Shown here in pieces: positions 8,363 to 18,008 of a stretch of DNA of 34,676 bases; the first letter of the stretch is position 1, and every line of letters begins with the position of its first letter. The notes beneath the pieces are model-generated. The model did no database searches. It was not told where the DNA came from and was given only the letters and a program-made list of their open reading frames with translations. The position numbers and the translations under genes were made by a program. Origin of the DNA: Zobellia amurskyensis (GTDB lineage Bacteria > Bacteroidota > Bacteroidia > Flavobacteriales > Flavobacteriaceae); the NCBI RefSeq assembly GCF_009725985.1, contig NZ_RCNR01000051.1:1-34676 (forward strand), in the 5' to 3' direction.

Positions 8363-8370
8363 CAAAATTA
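8363..8370 (-). promoter_or_regulatory. Putative -7 promoter element of ileS
   Basis: Minus-strand TAATTTTG matches TAnnTTTG exactly and ends 33 bases before the ileS start codon. No convincing -33 TTTG was found. Confidence 0.45.
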
Positions 8371-8518
8371 GGAATTTTTACCCGAATTAAGTCGATTTGA
8401 AAGAATTGAAATACGGTCTATTAAACAAGCTTGTAAGAAAATGTTAAAAAAATGCATCTAAATTCTCGTTTAACACGTATATGAGGAAAACAATTAAACA
8501 AACTTTAAACACAGAATC

Positions 8519-8959
8519 ATGAAAAAAGTAATTTTAAGTTCCGTTTTAGCACTTGCCTTAAGTATCTCTTTTGTTTCTTGTAGAGAAACTGCCGACAAAG
8601 CAAAAAGTGCTACTGATGAAGCTGGTGCCGCAATGGAGCAAGCTGGCGAAGATGCTAAAGAAATGGGAGCTGATGCCATGGACAAAGCTAAAGAAGCTGG
8701 TAACGAAGCAATGGAAAAAGCTGAAGAAGCTGGCGAAGAAATCAAAGCTGAGGCTGAAGATGCTGCAAACGACTTACAATCTAAAGCTGAGGCTGCAGGT
8801 GATGACATCAAAGCAAAAGCTAACGAGGCTGCTGCTGATGTTAAAGATGCTGCAAACAGTGCTACTGATAAAGCAAAAAACGCCGCTAACAAAGCTGGTG
8901 ACGATGCTAAAGCTGCCGCAAACAGTGCTGCTGACAAAGCAAAAGCTGCTGTAAACTAA
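8519..8959 (+). CDS. LEA-like, Ala/Lys/Glu-rich repeat lipoprotein
   Basis: This 146-aa product has a signal peptide with a lipobox-like end (SFVSC, C21), so it is probably a lipid-anchored periplasmic or surface protein. The whole mature part is built of Ala, Lys, Glu and Asp in degenerate 11-residue units such as ADKAKSATDEA, MDKAKEAGNEA and TDKAKNAANKA. These predict one long amphipathic helix or coiled coil, as in group 3 late-embryogenesis-abundant (LEA_4) and apolipoprotein-like proteins. Such proteins are linked to desiccation, osmotic or membrane stress; for this gene that is inference. It is monocistronic, with an 8986-9012 terminator. The low-complexity codons leave the opposite strand and another frame open too. 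Confidence 0.88.
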   Translation: MKKVILSSVLALALSISFVSCRETADKAKSATDEAGAAMEQAGEDAKEMGADAMDKAKEAGNEAMEKAEEAGEEIKAEAEDAANDLQSKAEAAGDDIKAKANEAAADVKDAANSATDKAKNAANKAGDDAKAAANSAADKAKAAVN

Positions 8960-8985
8960 TTTAAGTTATATTTTCTTACAACAAA

Positions 8986-9012
8986 AGAATCCCGGTCATT
9001 GGCCGGGATTCT
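8986..9012. terminator. Bidirectional rho-independent terminator
   Basis: The arms AGAATCCCGG (8986-8995) and CCGGGATTCT (9003-9012) form a perfect 10-bp stem with a 7-base loop. T-rich exits follow on both strands (TTATTTTAT on +, TTTTGTTGT on -), so it can serve the LEA-like gene and the convergent TonB-dependent receptor gene. Confidence 0.88.
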
Positions 9013-9035
9013 TTATTTTATATCAACTTGTAACA

Positions 9036-11447
9036 TTAAAACCGGTACGCCAATCCTATAATTAAATTAATTCCAGGCGCAGATACTCCCGAAGAATACG
9101 AACGATAACGCTGATCCGTAAAATTTTCAAGGTTTAGAGAAACTTTTAAAGCATTTGAAATTTCATATTGAGAGCGTAGATTCAAAGTATACCAAGAAGG
9201 GGAATATGGGTTTCCATCAGCATCTGAGGCATAAATATATTCCTTACTACGCTCAGAGGTTGCCAAGTCATAAAACGAAACTTCTCCGTTATAGTTTACA
9301 AACAAATCTGTCTTTAACCTTTGGTTTTTATAAATCAAATGTAAATCTCCAAAAGTAGGAGACACATGTCTCCCTGGAGACTCTGTACCGTTATCTTCTT
9401 CTTCAATACCCTCGGTAAATGTCAAATTAGATTCCACGGAAAAATTATCCGTAAGAAAAGCTTCCGCACCAAATTCAAAACCATAAACAAAGGCATTAGC
9501 CGCATTTTGTATGGCCTGCACATTACTCATCTCACCATTATAGATAATTTCCTCTTCTCCGTTGAACAGATAGTCCCGGCGCACCAAAGCATCTACTAAA
9601 TACGTATAAAAAGCTGCACTTTTAAGCACTACCTTATCATTAAAGTTCTTTTGAACTCCCAACTCAACATTGTATGCATATTCGGGTTCCAAATCTGGGT
9701 TCGGAACCACCACCGCTCCGGGTTCAGAATCAAAAATTTTGCCCACATCGTCAATATTAGGCGCCCTAAAACCAGTAGAACCATTAAAAGTTACCTGTAA
9801 ATCGGCCTTGGGGAACCAACTAAAACCCAAACTACCCGTAAGCGCACCATTATTTAAATTTGCATCATCAAAAGGAAAAGGGTAATAGGTCTTATCAAAT
9901 ACAGCATCGATCCAAACGTGACTGTAGCGCAAACCGCTCAATAACGTAAAATTAGGCTTGGCTTTGTATTCTCCGTGAACATAACCCGCTAAAGTTTGCC
10001 AAGTTGAACCATCAGGGTATCTTGAAGCGGATGCTGAAATTTCATTGGTTTCAACATTTTCCTGACTTCCCATGGAACCTACCTTATTAAAAATGTATTC
10101 TCCACCATAATACAGACGGAGGTTACCAATTTTCTTATTTTCAAAATCGATGTTAGTTGAAAGAGCATCTACTTTTTCTTCCGTACTATACCGTATAACA
10201 TCTTGAAAACCTCTGTCATTTCTACTTTCCTCAAAATGTTGATACGCGGTGGTTATTTTTAATCCATCATAGAAAATACCTTTTCCCCTTTTATTCATCT
10301 GTAAGTTGCCCATAAACCATTTCTGGGGACCATAATACCATTCCGCAGAGCGAAGTCCGTCTCCTGCACTATTAGGGCGAATTAAACGATCATACCTGGC
10401 ATAATCCGAGGTTTCCGAATAATGAAGACCTAAATCATATTGCCAAGTATTATTGGGCTTATACGCTATTTTCTGCATCAGGTTAAACTGATTATAACCT
10501 GTTGGGTTCTGTACTTTTGTATTGTTGTTCGGCACTAGAACATCCTTACCATTTACGGTAGATACATACTCCTTTCTCAAATAGGAATCAGGACCGTGAG
10601 AGCCCATTTTCATATCGTCAAAATTATTATAAGAGGCACTTGTTAAAAACGCCCATTTCTTTTTTCCCAGATTAACATCTACATGAAGTGTATTTTCCAG
10701 ATTGGCCGAAGCAAAGCGATAACTGGCATTTCCGGAAAATGAAAGACTATCCGAATTTGAGAATTCTGCCTTTTTCGTATAAAAGTTCATAACCCCTCCA
10801 ATAGCGTCACTACCATAAATAACAGAGCCAGGGCCAAATATTATTTCTGTACTTTTTACTGAATAAGGATCTATTGATATTACGCTCTGAAGGTTACCTC
10901 CCCTAAAAATGGCATTATTCATACGCACACCATCTACGGACAACAGAAGGCGGTTGGTTGCAAAACCCCTAATCATTGGGCTGCCACCACCTAACTGGCT
11001 TTTTTGAACGAATACCTTACCGCTATTCTGCAATAAATCTGCCGAGGTCTGCGGACTTACAAAAGCAATATCTCGTGCATCTATAATCGCAATTTTATTG
11101 GGAATATCCTTTTTTTGCTGCTCCCATTTTGAAACCGACATGACCACCTCATCAAGCTCTTCGGCCTTCATGACCAAGAACAAGTGGTCTCCATGCCTAT
11201 GAATCTGCTCCCTGGTACTCTTTCTTAACTGATAACTTAAGTGACGAAAAATAATACGTTCTTCTGACTCAAAAACAGTTAAATCTACCTTACCGTCAAA
11301 ATCGGTTAGCGCGGTTTTAGAGTGGTCATAATTGTAGATAGTTACATTTTCAATAGGTTCATGGGTTTCTATATCCAAAACCGTTACCTGCTGGGCAAAT
11401 ACAACTTGAATACACAAAAAAATAAGTAAAAACAGAACTTTGTTCAT
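9036..11447 (-). CDS. TonB-dependent outer-membrane receptor, heme-receptor-like
   Basis: This 803-aa protein imports a ligand across the outer membrane using TonB energy. It has a signal peptide (1-18, ending VVFA), a carboxypeptidase-regulatory-like beta-sandwich (about 20-95), a plug domain (about 110-240, with LLLSVDGVRMNNAIFRGG and GSVIYGSDAIGGVMN) and a 22-strand-type barrel ending in the aromatic IIGLAYRF. The GVRMNN box, FRAP (560-563) and NPDL (583-586) resemble hemoglobin/hemin receptors, but the His normally between FRAP and NPNL is absent, so the ligand is uncertain. The start is the ATG at 11445-11447, one base after the recO stop; a longer frame running back into recO lacks the signal peptide at its end. 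Confidence 0.92.
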   Translation of the reverse strand: MNKVLFLLIFLCIQVVFAQQVTVLDIETHEPIENVTIYNYDHSKTALTDFDGKVDLTVFESEERIIFRHLSYQLRKSTREQIHRHGDHLFLVMKAEELDEVVMSVSKWEQQKKDIPNKIAIIDARDIAFVSPQTSADLLQNSGKVFVQKSQLGGGSPMIRGFATNRLLLSVDGVRMNNAIFRGGNLQSVISIDPYSVKSTEIIFGPGSVIYGSDAIGGVMNFYTKKAEFSNSDSLSFSGNASYRFASANLENTLHVDVNLGKKKWAFLTSASYNNFDDMKMGSHGPDSYLRKEYVSTVNGKDVLVPNNNTKVQNPTGYNQFNLMQKIAYKPNNTWQYDLGLHYSETSDYARYDRLIRPNSAGDGLRSAEWYYGPQKWFMGNLQMNKRGKGIFYDGLKITTAYQHFEESRNDRGFQDVIRYSTEEKVDALSTNIDFENKKIGNLRLYYGGEYIFNKVGSMGSQENVETNEISASASRYPDGSTWQTLAGYVHGEYKAKPNFTLLSGLRYSHVWIDAVFDKTYYPFPFDDANLNNGALTGSLGFSWFPKADLQVTFNGSTGFRAPNIDDVGKIFDSEPGAVVVPNPDLEPEYAYNVELGVQKNFNDKVVLKSAAFYTYLVDALVRRDYLFNGEEEIIYNGEMSNVQAIQNAANAFVYGFEFGAEAFLTDNFSVESNLTFTEGIEEEDNGTESPGRHVSPTFGDLHLIYKNQRLKTDLFVNYNGEVSFYDLATSERSKEYIYASDADGNPYSPSWYTLNLRSQYEISNALKVSLNLENFTDQRYRSYSSGVSAPGINLIIGLAYRF

Positions 11448-11448
11448 A

Positions 11449-12168
11449 CTAGTTAAATACTTCGTTAAGGATGGCAAGGGATTTTGGTTTTCTAAACCCC
11501 TGTAAATGCAACTCATAGAACAGTACTAACGATTGTAAAAGTTCTTGACGGTTACTTTTATTCATTTTGATATGATGTATCTCATCAAAATTTATGCCCA
11601 AGAAGGTTTTAAAATAGGTAAGATTCTCTCCGCTTAGAATCGGGTTCAATGAAGGCGCAATGGTAAACTCTCCTTCCAGTAGATCAAAATAACTTAGTTC
11701 TATATGTTTGGTGTCCGGGTGAAACCCTAAATAGCGGGTTAAGCGAACCAAAAAATACATATGGAAATTGGAAATTTCACTTTGTGCATCCAACCATTGT
11801 AACGAAGCCTCAATAAACTCAAAAAGACCCTCATTCGCCTCTTCTTCATGAATGCTATTTGCCAACATTTCCGCTAGAAACATAGTCATGGCATTTTTTG
11901 AAATATCCGAATGCAATGTCTGGTAAGGGTAATTCACTTTTGCCTCGCGAATGCTTTCCAAAGCACCTTTATTCCTGTGGTTTGCAACAATTTCAAGCTG
12001 GGTTAATGGCTGAAAATAAGCCGTTTTCAACTTTCCTTTTTTAGAAGCTAAGACACCTTTTAACAAGTACGATTTTACACCTCCCAATTCTGTAAAGGCT
12101 TTTACGATCAGACTTGTGTCGCCATATTTAAGAGATGTAAGAACTATGGCTTTGGTAGTTACCTGCAT
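11449..12168 (-). CDS. recO: DNA repair protein RecO
   Basis: RecO works with RecR (and RecF) to load RecA on SSB-coated single-stranded DNA. The 239-aa length is normal. The N-terminal OB fold is recognisable (KAIVLTSLKYGDTSLIVKAF, then GGVKSYLLKGVLASKKGKLK, then QPLTQLEIV), followed by an all-helical domain. The zinc-finger cysteines of some RecO proteins are not present. The ATG start has a TATCTTTG -7 element 20 bases upstream. The TAG stop is separated by a single base from the ATG of the TonB-dependent receptor, so the two are read from one mRNA. Confidence 0.95.
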   Translation of the reverse strand: MQVTTKAIVLTSLKYGDTSLIVKAFTELGGVKSYLLKGVLASKKGKLKTAYFQPLTQLEIVANHRNKGALESIREAKVNYPYQTLHSDISKNAMTMFLAEMLANSIHEEEANEGLFEFIEASLQWLDAQSEISNFHMYFLVRLTRYLGFHPDTKHIELSYFDLLEGEFTIAPSLNPILSGENLTYFKTFLGINFDEIHHIKMNKSNRQELLQSLVLFYELHLQGFRKPKSLAILNEVFN

Positions 12169-12188
12169 TTATAAGGGTGGCTTTATAG

Positions 12189-12196
12189 CAAAGATA
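12189..12196 (-). promoter_or_regulatory. Putative -7 promoter element of recO
   Basis: Minus-strand TATCTTTG matches TAnnTTTG and lies 20 bases before the recO ATG. It would drive recO and the downstream receptor gene. Confidence 0.45.
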
Positions 12197-12235
12197 ACTT
12201 TAAATGTAGGAAATATGGTGTTAGGGATTACGGGG

Positions 12236-12271
12236 CAAAAAAAGACCTGTAACTTTAGAAGCTACAGGTCT
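12236..12271 (-). terminator. Rho-independent terminator after gdhA
   Basis: The arms AGACCTGTA (12243-12251) and TACAGGTCT (12263-12271) form a 9-bp stem, extended inside by CTT/AAG. On the minus strand it is followed by seven T (12242-12236). It ends the gdhA transcript 25 bases after its stop codon. Confidence 0.87.
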
Positions 12272-12296
12272 CAAAATATTATAGAATTACGGTTTT

Positions 12297-13682
<1,386 letters not shown>

Positions 13683-13730
13683 TGTTATTTATATAACTAA
13701 CCTATCCTTTTTTTAAAAATACACTAAAAA

Positions 13731-14885
13731 CTAATTTATCGCCTGTTCTAAATCAGCTATAAGATCATCAATATCTTCGATACCTACACTTAGCCTGATC
13801 AAGGCATCTACCACCCCACTTTTTTCTCTCTCCTCTTTAGGAATACTGGCATGTGTCATGCTTGCAGGGTGACCGGCTAAACTTTCAACACCTCCTAAAG
13901 ACTCCGCCAATGTAAACACCTTTAATTTTTCCACAATTTTAATGGCGTCTTCATAGCTACTCCCTTTTGTTACAAACGAAATCATACCCCCAAAACCATT
14001 CATTTGACTTTTAGCAACTTCATGATTCGGATGACTTTCAAAACCAGGCCAGTATACTTTTTCGATTTTAGAATGCCCTGCCAAAAACTTAGCTATTGCC
14101 TCGCCATTTTCACAATGACGCTGCATACGCACGTGAAGGGTCTTTATTCCTCTCAACACCAAAAAACTATCCATGGGGCCACAAACCGCACCACTTGCAT
14201 TTTGAATGAAATAAAGCTCATCTGCCAGTTTTTTATCCTTTACGACCAATGCTCCTACTACCACATCACTGTGCCCTCCTAAATATTTGGTTGCAGAATG
14301 CATGACAATATCCGCTCCTAAATCCAGCGGGGTCTGAAGGTAAGGTGTAGCAAACGTATTATCCACTGCCAAAAGAACGCCGTGCTTTTTTGCCAATTGG
14401 CTCACAGCTTTAATATCTATAATGTTCATCATTGGGTTCGTAGGGGTCTCTACCCAAATCAGTTTAGTATTGCTGTTTATAGCAGCCTCAATGGTTTCGG
14501 CATTTTGCATGCCTACAAAATTGAACTTGATACCAAATTTTTCAAATACCTTCTTAAACAAGCGATAGCTACCGCCATACAAATCGTTGGTTGAAACAAC
14601 CTCATCGCCAGGGTTAAGCAGTTTAATGACCGCATCCATAGCCGCAAGCCCACTAGCAAATGCCAAACCGTAAGTTCCATTCTCGATACTGGCCAGGGAG
14701 TTTTCCAACGCCGTACGGGTAGGATTGGCACTTCTTGAATATTCATACCCCTTATGCCCGCCCGGAGTGGTTTGTGCATAGGTAGACGTCTGATAAATAG
14801 GAGGCATAACCGCACCATATGCTGCATCAGGTTGCTGTCCGCCATGAATTGTTTTACTATTGAATTTTAACGTTTTTTCGCCCAT
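13731..14885 (-). CDS. Cystathionine gamma-synthase/gamma-lyase family PLP enzyme
   Basis: This 384-aa enzyme belongs to the Cys/Met-metabolism PLP family. It should either make cystathionine from an activated homoserine and cysteine (MetB) or cleave cystathionine to cysteine (gamma-lyase). Sequence cannot decide firmly between them. Seen features are YSRSANPTR (49-57), the AFASGLAAM phosphate loop (75-83), DLYGGSYRLF, VDNTFATPY (D175 pairs with the PLP ring nitrogen), and SATKYLGGHSD with the PLP lysine K200. The C-terminal SLGGVESLAGHP box is intact. The start ATG lies 89 bases before the divergent DUF3298 gene start, so the promoters share a short region. Confidence 0.93.
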   Translation of the reverse strand: MGEKTLKFNSKTIHGGQQPDAAYGAVMPPIYQTSTYAQTTPGGHKGYEYSRSANPTRTALENSLASIENGTYGLAFASGLAAMDAVIKLLNPGDEVVSTNDLYGGSYRLFKKVFEKFGIKFNFVGMQNAETIEAAINSNTKLIWVETPTNPMMNIIDIKAVSQLAKKHGVLLAVDNTFATPYLQTPLDLGADIVMHSATKYLGGHSDVVVGALVVKDKKLADELYFIQNASGAVCGPMDSFLVLRGIKTLHVRMQRHCENGEAIAKFLAGHSKIEKVYWPGFESHPNHEVAKSQMNGFGGMISFVTKGSSYEDAIKIVEKLKVFTLAESLGGVESLAGHPASMTHASIPKEEREKSGVVDALIRLSVGIEDIDDLIADLEQAIN

Positions 14886-14915
14886 TTTTTATATTTTTTC
14901 GAATAAATGTATCGT

Positions 14916-14923
14916 TATCTTTG
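14916..14923 (+). promoter_or_regulatory. Putative -7 promoter element of the DUF3298 lipoprotein gene
   Basis: TATCTTTG matches TAnnTTTG on the plus strand and ends 50 bases before the ATG at 14974. It lies in the short divergent gap shared with the cystathionine enzyme gene. Confidence 0.4.
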
Positions 14924-14973
14924 GTATTGGATAATCCAGAATTATTTGCTCTTACCCCCAATGAAACTTTTTT

Positions 14974-15714
14974 ATGAGAACCCAAGTTACCTATATCATT
15001 TTATTTTTAGCCCTAGTTGGATGCCAAAAAGAGAATAAACTAACCTTTGAAACGCTTAGTCTTGACGAGACACGTTGCTCCGAATGCCCGAGCGTAGAAA
15101 TCAATATTCCAAAGGCTCTTGAAAACTCTAAAATAGCGAAAAGCATAAATACTGCCATTAACGAAGAAATCATAGAGACCTTAAACTATGATGACGAATT
15201 AGAGGCCACCACTATTAAAGATGCCGTTGAATCTTTTAGTAATGGGTACTGGGAACTTAAAAAACTGTACCCGGAAGAAGCTACAAGTTGGGAAGCCAAA
15301 ATAGAAGGCAAAGTTTCATATGAAGACGCCGATTTTCTGACCGTTGAACTCAACTCTTATATTTTTACAGGTGGAGCCCATGGCTATAGCTCACAACACT
15401 TCCTGAACTTTGACAAAAACAAAGGAAAAGAACTTGAAAATTGGGAGATTTTTAAAGACCGGGAAGACTTTGAAAAGTTTGCCGAACAAAAATTCAGAAA
15501 CCAAGAACACATTCCTCTAGACGGTCCTATCAACAGCACTGGTTTTATGTTCGAAAGTGATATGTTCTACCTTCCCGAAAACATTGGGTTTACCGAAGAG
15601 GGTATAAAACTGCTCTACAACCCCTATGAAGTTGCTTCCTATGCCGATGGTCCAATTATACTAACCCTCTCCTTTGCCGATGCCAAGCCCTACTTGGTTA
15701 GGAGTAAATCATAA
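14974..15714 (+). CDS. DUF3298/RsiV-like (PdaC-type) lipoprotein
   Basis: The 246-aa protein has a short signal peptide and lipobox (LALVGC, C17). It continues with two domains seen together in the DUF4163-DUF3298 (RsiV/PdaC C-terminal) family: an N-terminal beta-rich part starting ECPSVEINIPKA, and a C-terminal part with FTGGAHGYSSQHFLNFD (about 129-145) and a final strand near PIILTLSFADAKPYL. In Bacillus RsiV this domain binds lysozyme, and PdaC is a peptidoglycan deacetylase, but the enzyme part is absent here, so no specific ligand can be claimed. It is convergent with the DinB-like gene, with only 3 bases between stops. Confidence 0.85.
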   Translation: MRTQVTYIILFLALVGCQKENKLTFETLSLDETRCSECPSVEINIPKALENSKIAKSINTAINEEIIETLNYDDELEATTIKDAVESFSNGYWELKKLYPEEATSWEAKIEGKVSYEDADFLTVELNSYIFTGGAHGYSSQHFLNFDKNKGKELENWEIFKDREDFEKFAEQKFRNQEHIPLDGPINSTGFMFESDMFYLPENIGFTEEGIKLLYNPYEVASYADGPIILTLSFADAKPYLVRSKS

Positions 15715-15717
15715 TTT

Positions 15718-16179
15718 TTATTTACCTACAACTTTAAGCAAAGCAACAATTGCACCTGTATGCAACCCTTCGTGGTATGCGTTAAATGCCAGGGCATCAT
15801 CTGCTGAACTTAAAGTTACCCCTGCACTTGTGGTGTATTCCTTATACTCTTGAAAAAGTCCGGCCTCATAGTCCTCAACCATCCATTCTAATGTAGAAAT
15901 TAGAAAATCTGCAATTACCATCATCTCTTCATCCGTTGCAGTTCCATCAGGTTTAGTTCCTTTCATGAACTTTTGAACAAGCTCATCCGAAACACGCATT
16001 TTAAGATGACTAAACTTATATACCAAAACCTGTGCTGTAATTACGGTATGGGCTATATTCCACCAGATATTATTATTGAAGCCCGCCGGAATTTCAAGTA
16101 ATTGTTCCTTGGGGGTTTCCGTCAATATTTTATACAACCGTTTTCTATTCTGTAAAGTAACATCAAAAAGCTTTTCCAA
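15718..16179 (-). CDS. DinB-like four-helix metal-site protein
   Basis: This 153-aa protein has the DinB/YfiT-like four-helix layout. The likely metal-binding histidines are one in NIWWNIAHTV and two in AYHEGLHTGAIVALL near the C terminus, the usual three-His set. Many members are bacillithiol- or mycothiol-dependent transferases or have no known role; no substrate can be inferred here. The only start that keeps the first helix (MEKLFDVTLQNRKRLY) is TTG at 16177-16179, since there is no early in-frame ATG or GTG. The neighbouring divergent gene is ArsC/Spx-like, which suggests but does not prove thiol-related chemistry. Confidence 0.85.
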   Translation of the reverse strand: MEKLFDVTLQNRKRLYKILTETPKEQLLEIPAGFNNNIWWNIAHTVITAQVLVYKFSHLKMRVSDELVQKFMKGTKPDGTATDEEMMVIADFLISTLEWMVEDYEAGLFQEYKEYTTSAGVTLSSADDALAFNAYHEGLHTGAIVALLKVVGK

Positions 16180-16265
16180 AGTATTCCTATTTTAAAGTGG
16201 AGGTTAAAAATAGTACAATTGAACTGAATTGGGTTTCTTTGCAAAGTGATTTTATGTTAAGAAAT

Positions 16266-16619
16266 ATGAAAAAAATTTACTACCTCAGCACCTGTGATAC
16301 CTGCAAACGCATCCTTAAGGAACTTCAACCTTTAGATGGGGTTGTACTTCAGGACATTAAAACGGAAGACATGACTGCCGAGCAAGTAGAACATATGCAA
16401 AAACTTGCCGGAAGCTACGAAGCACTTTTCAGTAAAAGAGCTCGTCTGTACAGACAAATGGGGCTACATGAAAAACAACCTTCCGAAAATGATTTAAAAA
16501 ATCTAATTCTAGAGCACTACACTTTCCTCAAGCGACCTGTGATTATAATTGATGACCAAATTTTTGTGGGCAACAGCAAAAAAATTGTGGAAGCGGCAAA
16601 AAACGCCCTACACCATTGA
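16266..16619 (+). CDS. ArsC/Spx-family thioredoxin-fold protein
   Basis: This 117-aa protein belongs to the ArsC/Spx/YffB family of thioredoxin-like proteins. It carries a C10-D-T-C13 motif (STCDTCKR), an AEQVEHM helix and the conserved cis-proline segment FLKRPVIIIDDQIFVG. The paired cysteines suggest a redox protein; arsenate reductase, glutathione-linked reductase or an Spx-like RNA polymerase partner are all possible, and arsenate reduction itself is not demonstrated because no other ars genes are nearby. The start is the ATG at 16266 (MKKIYYLSTC); a GTG frame beginning at 16197 adds 23 residues unlike the family. Its TGA overlaps the TTG start of the EamA transporter. Confidence 0.85.
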   Translation: MKKIYYLSTCDTCKRILKELQPLDGVVLQDIKTEDMTAEQVEHMQKLAGSYEALFSKRARLYRQMGLHEKQPSENDLKNLILEHYTFLKRPVIIIDDQIFVGNSKKIVEAAKNALHH

Positions 16620-17518
16620 GCAAACGCACACTCGCCATATTAGCCGCCATAGGTGCAACCATTATCTATGCTTTAAACCATACCATTGCCAAAGGTGTGA
16701 TGCCCAACCATGTACAACCTTTTGGGTTCATTATGTTACGTGTTATAGGGGCATCTATACTATTTTGGAGTATTTCATTTTTTGGTCCAAAGGAAAAAAT
16801 TGATAAAAAAGATTATCCCAGAATGTTCATTTGCGCACTCTTGGGAATGGGCTTTAACATGCTTGTTTTTTTTAAGGGACTATCCCTTTCCACACCCATT
16901 AATAGTGCTGTTTTAATTACCACAACGCCAATTATTGTGGTGTTGCTCTCCGCTGTTTTAATTAAGGAAAAAATCATTCCCAAAAAAATGGTGGGTATCC
17001 TTATTGGCCTTCTGGGCGCTTTGGGTCTCATTTTCTTTGGAAGTGAAACTCGACAAGATGCGCCAAATATTCCTTTGGGAAATTTCCTGATTTTTATGAA
17101 CTCGGTATTTTACGGATCTTACCTGATCGGTGCAAAAACCCTAATAGCCAAATACCACCCGTTTACCTTTATGAAATGGCTATTTACGCTAGGTATATTT
17201 ATATGCCTTCCCTTTGGGTACGAAGAGCTGATTGCCATAGACTGGCCCAACCTACCGTTTGAAGCCCTTTGGAAAATTACTTTTGTAGTTTTGGGAACTA
17301 CATTTTGCACCTATTTGTTCAATATTTTTGCCTTAACCCAGCTCAAGGCTTCTACGCTAAGCGCCTTTGTCTATATTCAACCCTTAATAGGTATACTTTT
17401 TGCCGTTGCCACAGGCCAGGATAAACTTACCACACTTAAAATAATAGCGGGTTGTTTGGTGTTTTTAGGGGTTTATTTGGCCAGTAAAAAACCTAAACCA
17501 AATCCTTTGGAGCCCTAG
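16616..17518 (+). CDS. EamA-family (DMT) transporter
   Basis: This is a 300-aa inner-membrane protein with about ten hydrophobic helices in two EamA halves, the drug/metabolite transporter fold. An internal repeat is visible as PINSAVLITTTPIIVVLLSA in the first half and STLSAFVYIQPLIGILFAVA in the second. Substrates in this family vary (amino acids, metabolites, drugs) and cannot be predicted. Translation appears to start at TTG 16616-16618 in a TTGA overlap with the upstream ArsC/Spx-like gene; the first later ATG would delete the first helix (LAILAAIGATIIYALN). The 3' end overlaps the convergent thioesterase gene by 26 bases. Confidence 0.92.
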   Translation: MSKRTLAILAAIGATIIYALNHTIAKGVMPNHVQPFGFIMLRVIGASILFWSISFFGPKEKIDKKDYPRMFICALLGMGFNMLVFFKGLSLSTPINSAVLITTTPIIVVLLSAVLIKEKIIPKKMVGILIGLLGALGLIFFGSETRQDAPNIPLGNFLIFMNSVFYGSYLIGAKTLIAKYHPFTFMKWLFTLGIFICLPFGYEELIAIDWPNLPFEALWKITFVVLGTTFCTYLFNIFALTQLKASTLSAFVYIQPLIGILFAVATGQDKLTTLKIIAGCLVFLGVYLASKKPKPNPLEP

Positions 17519-17969
17519 CGAATTTTCTGGTATCTTCTTTGGTGAGGACCCTAAAGCCTTCTGCTTTTTCAACACCACTAAATTTTTCCAGTAAATCGTT
17601 TGTCAGACCAGTAAGTTTTCTGGTCTTTAAATCCATCCATGCCCCCATCATTTCACAATGGGCAAAATTCCTTCCTTTGTAATCGTAAAAATTATGATGG
17701 AACTCAAAAAACTGCGCATCTTCGCTCATTCCCATAATTTCCATAGAAACCTTAACGGGCTTACCGGGAAACGCTTCTTTAAAATAATACATGTGTTCAT
17801 AAAAAACGACCGGTCCTATCTCTTTTTCCAATAGTGCCTTATGGCCAAAACCTATTTCTGTTAAATAAGTCATTCGAACATGACTCATAAAATTCAAATA
17901 GGCAGAATTAGCCAAATGGCGGTTTGCATCAACATCGCTCCAGCGTATTTCAAAGTCTTTTAAGTACAT
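17493..17969 (-). CDS. Acyl-CoA thioesterase, hot-dog fold (4HBT family)
   Basis: The 158-aa product is a hot-dog thioesterase, probably hydrolysing an acyl-CoA or related thioester in the cytosol. The signature WSDVDANRHLANSAYLNF (10-27) has the Asp pair and His-x-x-Asn typical of 4-hydroxybenzoyl-CoA-type members. The start is placed at the ATG 17967-17969 (MYLKDFEIRW). A longer frame to 18020 adds 17 hydrophobic residues that would cover the TATTTTTG promoter element at 18009-18016. The last 26 bases overlap the EamA gene on the other strand. Confidence 0.9.
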   Translation of the reverse strand: MYLKDFEIRWSDVDANRHLANSAYLNFMSHVRMTYLTEIGFGHKALLEKEIGPVVFYEHMYYFKEAFPGKPVKVSMEIMGMSEDAQFFEFHHNFYDYKGRNFAHCEMMGAWMDLKTRKLTGLTNDLLEKFSGVEKAEGFRVLTKEDTRKFARAPKDLV

Positions 17970-18008
17970 ATTTTTATGAATTATTTTATTATGCATGCAT
18001 AAGAATAG

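Noticed and set aside
8494-8937. A 147-codon minus-strand frame, rich in Ala and Ser, opposite the LEA-like gene
   Set aside because: It is the mirror of the repeated codons of the plus-strand gene, has no conserved domain, and the plus-strand frame has a signal peptide and a terminator.
9036-11516. Longer start for the TonB-dependent receptor (23 extra residues)
   Set aside because: The extension lies inside recO and would place non-signal residues ahead of an obvious signal peptide starting at 11447.
16197-16265. GTG-started extension of the ArsC/Spx-like protein
   Set aside because: The 23 residues do not resemble the family, in which the beta strand leading to CxxC starts the protein.
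16266-16619. Dedicated arsenate resistance gene (arsC)
   Set aside because: The fold fits, but there is no arsR, arsB or acr3 nearby, and many family members are general redox proteins or Spx-like.
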